Below, in pieces: positions 1 to 5,010 of a stretch of DNA of 5,010 nucleotides. Source of the stretch: Pseudomonadota bacterium. Lineage in GTDB: Bacteria; Pseudomonadota; Alphaproteobacteria; Rhizobiales; Methylopilaceae. A model generated the notes under the pieces. That model did not search any database. It was given only the letters and a program-made list of their open reading frames with translations, and was not told the origin of the DNA. Position 1 is the stretch's first letter, and the number at the start of each line of letters is the position of its first letter. The position numbers and the translations under genes are program-made. The stretch covers positions 1 to 5,010 of the forward strand of contig JAEZCD010000026.1 in the NCBI GenBank assembly GCA_023430145.1, given 5' to 3'.

Positions 1-222
1 GCGCTCGCACGGGCGGCGCCGAAGGCGAACGAGGTGCGCGTGCTCGGGCCGGCCGAGGCGCCGCTCGCGGTGGTCCGCAGCCGGCACCGCTTCAGGCTTC
101 TGGCGCAGTCGCCACGCGGCTTCGACCTGTCGGCCTATATGCGCGCCTGGCTCGCGGCGGCGCCGCCGGCGCGCGGCTCACTGCGCGTCGCGGTCGATAT
201 CGATCCGCAGAGCTTTCTGTGA
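1..222 (+). CDS. priA: Primosomal protein N' (replication restart helicase PriA), C-terminal end only
   Basis: This is the 3' end of a gene that begins outside the window. The frame is open from base 1 and stops with TGA at 220-222, giving 73 residues. The tail contains VRVLGPAEAPLAVVRSRHRFRLL, followed by a helix with an AYMRAWL segment and the ending VDVD-like VAVDIDPQSFL. This matches the PriA C-terminal domain: the V.GP..AP...rgr.R..ll strand and the DIDP..(F/L) terminus are typical of alphaproteobacterial PriA. In the family, PriA is a 3'-5' superfamily 2 DNA helicase in the cytoplasm that recognises stalled forks and D-loops and starts reloading of DnaB. The helicase motifs and zinc-binding cysteines lie upstream and cannot be checked here. 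An internal GTG at position 34 is in frame but is not the real start. The gene converges on gltA, with the repeat-filled gap between them. Identification is by recognition of the tail only. Confidence 0.85.
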   Translation, partial: ALARAAPKANEVRVLGPAEAPLAVVRSRHRFRLLAQSPRGFDLSAYMRAWLAAAPPARGSLRVAVDIDPQSFL

Positions 223-240
223 GGCAGCGCCGGGAGCGAG

Positions 241-321
241 AAGCTGGATTGCTTCGCTCCGCTCGCAATGACGAGGAGCTTCCGTCATTGCGAGGAGCGT
301 GGTGACGAAGCAATCCAGCTT
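241..321. repeat. REP-like inverted repeat, copy 1 (hairpin; possible bidirectional terminator)
   Basis: The left arm (241-273) and right arm (283-321) are inverted complements around a 9-base loop, AGGAGCTTC. Pairing is perfect over a 16-bp outer stem (241-256 with 306-321) and a 12-bp inner stem (262-273 with 283-294). An asymmetric internal loop of 5 bases on the left and 11 on the right interrupts the stem. The CATTGCGAG...GAAGCAATCCAG wording is that of a dispersed intergenic repeat I recognise from Bradyrhizobium-type and other genomes. A transcript from either strand would fold into a long hairpin, so it may end or protect the priA and gltA messages. That role is inferred from its position, and there is no clear U-tract. 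Confidence 0.85.
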
Positions 322-340
322 TCGGGCGCTGGGAGAGAAG

Positions 341-416
341 CTGAATTGCTTCGCTGCGCTCGCAATGACGAGGAGTTTCCGTCATTGCGAGGAGCGTCAG
401 CGACGAAGCAATCCAG
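341..416. repeat. REP-like inverted repeat, copy 2
   Basis: This copy has the same architecture as the one at 241-321. The left arm is 341-370, the loop AGGAGTTTC is 371-379, and the right arm is 380-416. The inner 12-bp stem (359-370 with 380-391) is perfect. The outer 13-bp stem (341-353 with 404-416) carries one mismatch, because the left arm reads CTGAATTGC where copy 1 has CTGGATTGC. The element ends about 30 bases from the gltA stop codon, so a gltA transcript would run straight into it. Confidence 0.85.
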
Positions 417-446
417 AACTTGGGCGCCCGAGGATGCCCGCGAGGC

Positions 447-1760
<1,314 letters not shown>

Positions 1761-1767
1761 CGATCTG

Positions 1768-1773
1768 CTCCTC
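1768..1773 (-). promoter_or_regulatory. Shine-Dalgarno site of gltA
   Basis: Read on the minus strand this is GAGGAG, seven bases before the ATG at 1760. It is the strongest ribosome-binding site in the window and fixes the gltA start. Confidence 0.8.
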
Positions 1774-1805
1774 GGGCAGGAGGCCGTCCCGCGCGGCGCT
1801 GCTCA

Positions 1806-1834
1806 ATTCTGTCCCGGATGACCGTCCGCGTCAG
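1806..1834 (-). promoter_or_regulatory. Candidate sigma-70-type promoter of gltA
   Basis: On the minus strand CTGACG (1829-1834) resembles a -35 box and CAGAAT (1806-1811) a -10 box, with a 17-base spacer. They match the TTGACA and TATAAT consensus at four positions each. Transcription would begin near 1799, giving a leader of about 40 bases before gltA. The location and spacing are right, but matches of this quality arise by chance, so this is a proposal only. Confidence 0.3.
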
Positions 1835-1862
1835 GTCCGGCCTGCCCCCCGGCGAGCGGGAT

Positions 1863-1877
1863 TGTTGCGGCGCAACA
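1863..1877. promoter_or_regulatory. Perfect 15-bp palindrome upstream of gltA, candidate operator
   Basis: The sequence is TGTTGCG-G-CGCAACA: two perfect 7-base arms around one central base, in the gap between gltX and gltA. It lies about 28 bases upstream of the candidate -35 box, a position suited to an activator or an upstream repressor site. The arms are too close to make a good RNA hairpin, and no T-run follows, so a protein-binding site fits better than a terminator. The TGC-N3-GCA core is reminiscent of sites for PhaR/AniA, the regulator of polyhydroxybutyrate and carbon flow in rhizobia. That link is from memory and unverified. Confidence 0.45.
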
Positions 1878-1905
1878 TAAACCTCGTCGCGACGCGCGTC
1901 GACTC

Positions 1906-3330
1906 TCAGGAACGTGTCGCCTGGTCGTGAATGCGACCGAGGCTCTCGCTGCGGCCGAGCACCGTCAGCACGTCGAAAATGCCGGGCGAGGTGGTTCGTC
2001 CGGTCAGCGCCGCGCGCAGCGGCTGCGCCACCTGGCCGAGCTTGGCGCGCTCGGCCTCGGCGAAGGCGCGGACGGCCGCCTCGAGCTCCTCCGCCGACCA
2101 GGAGGCGACGCTGGCGAGCCTCGGCTCGAGCCGCCCGAGGAGGCTGCGCGTCTCCCCGTTCAGCAGCGTGCGCGCCTTCTCGTCGAGCACCAGCGGTCGC
2201 TCCTCGAGCAGATAGCTCGAATTCTCGAGCAGCTCGACCAGCGTCTTGGCGCGCTCCTTCAGGCCCGGCAAGGCATCGCGGAACTTGTCCCACAGACCGG
2301 CGTCGAGCCGCTCCTTCGCCGCGACGCCGCCCGGCAGATGGGGGAGCGCCGCGCGGAACTCGGCGAGCAGCTCGGCGTCGGGTGTCGCCCGCATGTAATG
2401 GCCGTTCAAGTTCTCGAGACGGCCGAAGTCGAACCGGGCGGCCGATCGCCCGACGCTCTCGATGTCGAACCATTCGATCGCCTGCGCGGTCGAGAAGATC
2501 TCCGAATCGCCGTGGCTCCAGCCGAGCCGGGCGAGATAGTTCCGCATCGCCTCCGGCAGGTAGCCCATCGCCCGGTAGGCCTCGACGCCGAGCGCGCCGT
2601 GGCGCTTCGACAGCTTGGCGCCGTCCGGGCCGTGGATCAGCGGGATGTGCGCCATCGCCGGCACCGGCCAGCCGAACGCGTTGTAGATCTGGATCTGCCG
2701 CGCCGCGTTGGTGAGGTGGTCGACGCCGCGGATGACGTGCGTGATCCCCATGTCGTGATCGTCGACGACGACCGCGTGCATGTAGGTCGGCGTGCCGTCC
2801 GAGCGCAGGAGCACGAGGTCGTCGAGATCCTTGTTGGGGAACACGACCCGCCCCTGCACGAGGTCGTCGACGACGGTCTCGCCCTCCTGCGGCGCCTTGA
2901 GGCGGATGACCGGGGCGACGCCCTCGGGCGCCTCGGCCGGATCGCGGTCGCGCCAGCGCCCATCGTATCGCGGCGGTCGGCCCTCGGCCATCGCCCGAGC
3001 GCGCATCTCCTCGAGCTCGGCCGGGCTCGCATAGCACCGATAGGCGTGACCGGAGGCGAGCAGTTCCTCGACCACCTGCCGGTGCCGCTCGGCGCGCGAG
3101 AACTGGAACACCGGCTCGCCGTCCCAGTCGAGCCCGAGCCAGCGCAGCCCGTCGAGGATCGCCTCGATGGCGGCCTCGGTCGAGCGGGCACGATCGGTGT
3201 CCTCGATGCGCAGCAGCATCTTGCCGCCTGTCGCGCGCGCGAACAGCCAGTTGAAGAGCGCGGTGCGGGCGCCGCCGATGTGCAGGAAGCCGGTCGGCGA
3301 CGGCGCGAAACGGGTGACGGTCTCGGACAT
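1906..3330 (-). CDS. gltX: Glutamyl-tRNA synthetase (GluRS, class I)
   Basis: This cytoplasmic enzyme attaches glutamate to tRNA-Glu using ATP. In lineages without GlnRS it may also misacylate tRNA-Gln for repair by GatCAB. From the start at 3330 the protein has 474 residues, normal for bacterial GluRS. The Rossmann catalytic domain carries FAPSPTGFLHIGG (HIGH-type motif, residues 17-20), RIEDTDR at 41-47, the VDDHDMGITHVIRG segment near 189-201, and the KLSKR form of the KMSKS loop at 239-243. From about residue 330 a helical anticodon-binding region ends with LRAALTG...SPGIFDVLTVLG. Only one cysteine (YRCYA, residue 99) lies where E. coli GluRS binds zinc, so that site is absent. The start is uncertain: ATGs at 3330, 3336 and 3372 are in frame and none has a clear Shine-Dalgarno. 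I prefer 3330 because homologues typically have only a few residues before TRFAPSPTG. The gene lies upstream of gltA on the same strand and diverges from comEC. Confidence 0.97.
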   Translation of the reverse strand: MSETVTRFAPSPTGFLHIGGARTALFNWLFARATGGKMLLRIEDTDRARSTEAAIEAILDGLRWLGLDWDGEPVFQFSRAERHRQVVEELLASGHAYRCYASPAELEEMRARAMAEGRPPRYDGRWRDRDPAEAPEGVAPVIRLKAPQEGETVVDDLVQGRVVFPNKDLDDLVLLRSDGTPTYMHAVVVDDHDMGITHVIRGVDHLTNAARQIQIYNAFGWPVPAMAHIPLIHGPDGAKLSKRHGALGVEAYRAMGYLPEAMRNYLARLGWSHGDSEIFSTAQAIEWFDIESVGRSAARFDFGRLENLNGHYMRATPDAELLAEFRAALPHLPGGVAAKERLDAGLWDKFRDALPGLKERAKTLVELLENSSYLLEERPLVLDEKARTLLNGETRSLLGRLEPRLASVASWSAEELEAAVRAFAEAERAKLGQVAQPLRAALTGRTTSPGIFDVLTVLGRSESLGRIHDQATRS

Positions 3331-3405
3331 GCTCATGCTGGATATGTGGGGCCGGCGGCGGTCGTGTAGCATGCGTTGCAGGCAAGGGCGACCTCGGAGC
3401 GCTGC
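3331..3405. promoter_or_regulatory. Divergent upstream region shared by gltX and comEC
   Basis: This 75-base gap must hold the promoters of both genes unless they start within coding sequence. I see no pair of -35 and -10 boxes with proper spacing in either direction. TAGCAT at 3367-3372 is a tolerable -10 for comEC but has no matching -35. The assignment as regulatory rests on gene orientation alone. Confidence 0.4.
3395..3399 (+). promoter_or_regulatory. Shine-Dalgarno site of comEC
   Basis: CGGAG lies six bases before the ATG at 3406 and supports that start. The only other in-frame candidate after the TAG at 3367-3369 is a TTG at 3376, which lacks such a site. Confidence 0.5.
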
Positions 3406-5010
3406 ATGGCGCCGGAGCGGATTCGGGCGATCGCGGCGCGTGCCGGGGTGCTGGCCGGCGCGCCTGCCGCCGCGAGCATCGGGCTGCGGCAGCGGCTCGC
3501 CGCCGCGCTCGAGCTCGAATGGGACCGCGGCCGCGCCGTCCTCTGGCTGCCGGTCGCCTTCGGCCTCGGCATCCTTCTCTACGGGGCCGCGCCGAGAACC
3601 CCGGAAGCCTGGGCCGGCCCGCTCGCGGCGACTGTGGCGCTCGCCGCGGCCTGGCGGTTTCGCGGCAGCCTCGCCGGCATCGTGATCGGCTCGGGCGCGG
3701 CGGCGCTCGCGCTCGGCTTTTCCGCCGCGACGCTCGAGGAGGCGTTGCGCGCCGGCGACCCGGTGCTGCTACGGGCTCTGCGTGCGGAAGCCGCGGGGCG
3801 CGTCGAGACCATCGAGCCGCGGCTGAAGGACCGGCGGCTCTATCTGTCCGTGACGAAGCTCGGCGATCTCGACGCAGCCCATATGCCGAGGCGCGTCCGC
3901 GTCGTCGTGCCGAAGGAGCCGCCGCTGCAGCCCGGCGACATGGCGACGGTGACGGCGACCTGGCGGCCGCCGCCGGGCCCGCTGCGGCCGGGAGGCTATG
4001 ACTTCGCTCGCGTCGCCTTCGCCGAGGGCGTCGGCGCCTTCGGTGCTCGGGCCGAGGGGCTGCGCAAGGTGGACGGCGCGCCCGCCGGCGGCTGGGCCGG
4101 CTGGGCGGCTTCGGTCGAGCGCCTGCGCCTGTCGCTCACCGAGCGCATCATCGCCGCGGCCGGCGGTACGGCGGGCGCCATCGCTGCAGCGCTCGTCACC
4201 GGCGTCCGCAGCGCCATCCCGCCCGCGGCCGACGATGCGATGCGCGCCGCGGGCCTCTCCCACGTGCTGTCGATCTCGGGCATGCATCTGGCGCTCGTCG
4301 CCGGCGTCCTGTTCGCCGGCACCCGCATGCTGCTCGCGGCGGTGCCGCAGCTCGCTTTGCGCCGGCCGATCAAGAGCTGGGCGGCGTTCGTCGCGCTCGC
4401 CGGCTCGGCCTTCTACCTCGTACTGTCCGGCGCCGAGGTGGCGACGCAGCGCGCCTTCGTCATGGCGGCGATCGTGCTGATCGCGGTCGCCGTCGGCCGC
4501 GCGGCGCTGACCATGCGCAACGTCGGCATCGCCGCCGTGCTGGTGCTCGTGGTGGCGCCGCAGAGCGTCTTCGGCGCGAGCTTCCAGATGTCGTTCGCGG
4601 CGGTGCTGGCGCTGATCGCCGGCTTCGAGAGCGGCCGCCTGCAGCGCCCGCGGGAGCGGGGCGTCGGCATCGCCGGGTGGGCGACCGGCTGGCTCGGCGG
4701 CTTTTTCCTCGCCATGCTGGCGACGACGCTGCTCGCCGGCCTCGCCACGGCGCCGTTCGCGGCCTTCCACTTCCATCGCCTGACGCCGTATTCGCTGCTC
4801 GGCAATCTTCTCGCGCTGCCGGTCGTCAGCCTCTGGATCATGCCGGCGGCGGTGGTCGCCGCGCTGCTGGTGCCGTTCGGTCTCGACGGCTGGGTGTGGC
4901 CGCTGATGGGCGCCGGCATCGACGTCATGCTGGCGGTCGCCCGCTTCGTCGCCGCGCTTCCGGGCGCCGAGCGGGCGATCCCCGCCTTCGGCGCCGGCGC
5001 GCTGCTCTGC
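3406..5010 (+). CDS. comEC: ComEC/Rec2 family DNA-uptake channel protein, N-terminal 535 residues
   Basis: The frame is open from the ATG at 3406 to the window edge, so the C-terminus is missing. In the family this inner-membrane protein carries single-stranded DNA into the cytoplasm during natural transformation. After about 45 cytosolic residues come hydrophobic segments near 46-60, 71-83 and 89-108. A soluble stretch follows (about 118-225), including RVETIEPRLKDRRLYLSV, which fits the OB-fold DUF4131 domain. The Competence domain then begins: GLSHVLSISGMHLALVAG (283-300) is the hallmark motif, followed by ATQRAFVMAA (346-355), ASFQMSFAAV (391-400) and TAPFAAFHFHRLTPYSLLGN (448-467), with multiple membrane helices throughout. 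Members are commonly 700-800 residues and often end in a metallo-beta-lactamase-like domain, which is out of view. The gene diverges from gltX. Many hosts of this gene have never been shown to be transformable, so actual DNA uptake is an inference. No frameshift is seen. Confidence 0.95.
   Translation, partial: MAPERIRAIAARAGVLAGAPAAASIGLRQRLAAALELEWDRGRAVLWLPVAFGLGILLYGAAPRTPEAWAGPLAATVALAAAWRFRGSLAGIVIGSGAAALALGFSAATLEEALRAGDPVLLRALRAEAAGRVETIEPRLKDRRLYLSVTKLGDLDAAHMPRRVRVVVPKEPPLQPGDMATVTATWRPPPGPLRPGGYDFARVAFAEGVGAFGARAEGLRKVDGAPAGGWAGWAASVERLRLSLTERIIAAAGGTAGAIAAALVTGVRSAIPPAADDAMRAAGLSHVLSISGMHLALVAGVLFAGTRMLLAAVPQLALRRPIKSWAAFVALAGSAFYLVLSGAEVATQRAFVMAAIVLIAVAVGRAALTMRNVGIAAVLVLVVAPQSVFGASFQMSFAAVLALIAGFESGRLQRPRERGVGIAGWATGWLGGFFLAMLATTLLAGLATAPFAAFHFHRLTPYSLLGNLLALPVVSLWIMPAAVVAALLVPFGLDGWVWPLMGAGIDVMLAVARFVAALPGAERAIPAFGAGALLC

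Larger units (their letters stand above)
227..422. repeat. Tandem duplication, about 98-bp period, of a REP-like inverted repeat
   Basis: Two consecutive copies (about 227-325 and 326-422) match along their whole length with a few substitutions and small indels. Both begin with GCGC(C/T)GGGAG, carry an inverted repeat, and share the CAATGACGAGGAG block at 266 and 363, 97 bases apart. The CAATCCAG ends are 98 bases apart. The repeat fills most of the gap between the stops of priA and gltA. Short open frames cross it on both strands and give peptides such as HCEERGDEAIQ and LLRCARND. These are well-known spurious translations of this repeat family and are not genes. Confidence 0.85.

Noticed and set aside
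227..422. CRISPR array
   Set aside because: There are only two units, they are duplicated along their full length with no unique spacers, and each is a large inverted repeat.
1884..1901. Overlapping short palindromes (CGTCGCGACG and CGACGCGCGTCG) just after the gltX stop as a terminator
   Set aside because: The stems are only about four to five pairs once a loop is allowed, no T-run follows on the minus strand, and CG-rich palindromes are common at this base composition.
3344..3372. comEC promoter built on TAGCAT at 3367-3372
   Set aside because: The hexamer 17 bases upstream (ATGTGG) does not resemble a -35 box.
3769..4776. 335-codon minus-strand open frame inside comEC
   Set aside because: It is rich in Arg, His, Asp and Gly and lacks motifs. 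The plus-strand frame encodes a clear ComEC with conserved motifs.

Overview
The window is very GC-rich and compactly coded, and its proteins read as alphaproteobacterial, most likely from the Hyphomicrobiales (the Bradyrhizobium/Rhodopseudomonas/Xanthobacter side). The evidence is the wording of the PriA tail and GluRS, the divergent gltX/comEC pair, and the intergenic repeats with a CATTGCGAG...GAAGCAATCCAG core. The taxonomic placement is from recognition, not from a search.

Layout, left to right. (1) Positions 1-222, plus strand: the last 73 codons of priA, the replication-restart helicase. (2) Positions 223-446: a non-coding gap between convergent genes, filled by two tandem copies of a REP-like inverted repeat. 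(3) Positions 447-1760, minus strand: a complete gltA, a type II NADH-sensitive-looking citrate synthase. (4) Positions 1761-1905: a 145-base gap with a good Shine-Dalgarno for gltA, a candidate promoter, and a perfect 7+1+7 palindrome that looks like an operator. (5) Positions 1906-3330, minus strand: a complete gltX, glutamyl-tRNA synthetase. (6) Positions 3331-3405: a short divergent gap. (7) Positions 3406-5010, plus strand: the first 535 codons of a comEC/rec2 family DNA-uptake channel, open at the window edge.

The genes are housekeeping genes and do not form one pathway. gltX and gltA lie in the same direction and could be read together. The gap between them carries its own apparent control signals, so gltA (entry of acetyl-CoA into the TCA cycle) can probably also be expressed independently. 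gltX and comEC share a divergent upstream region. I found no defence system, integrase, transposase, tRNA or CRISPR array. The points worth a second look are the paired REP-like elements between priA and gltA and the palindrome upstream of gltA.
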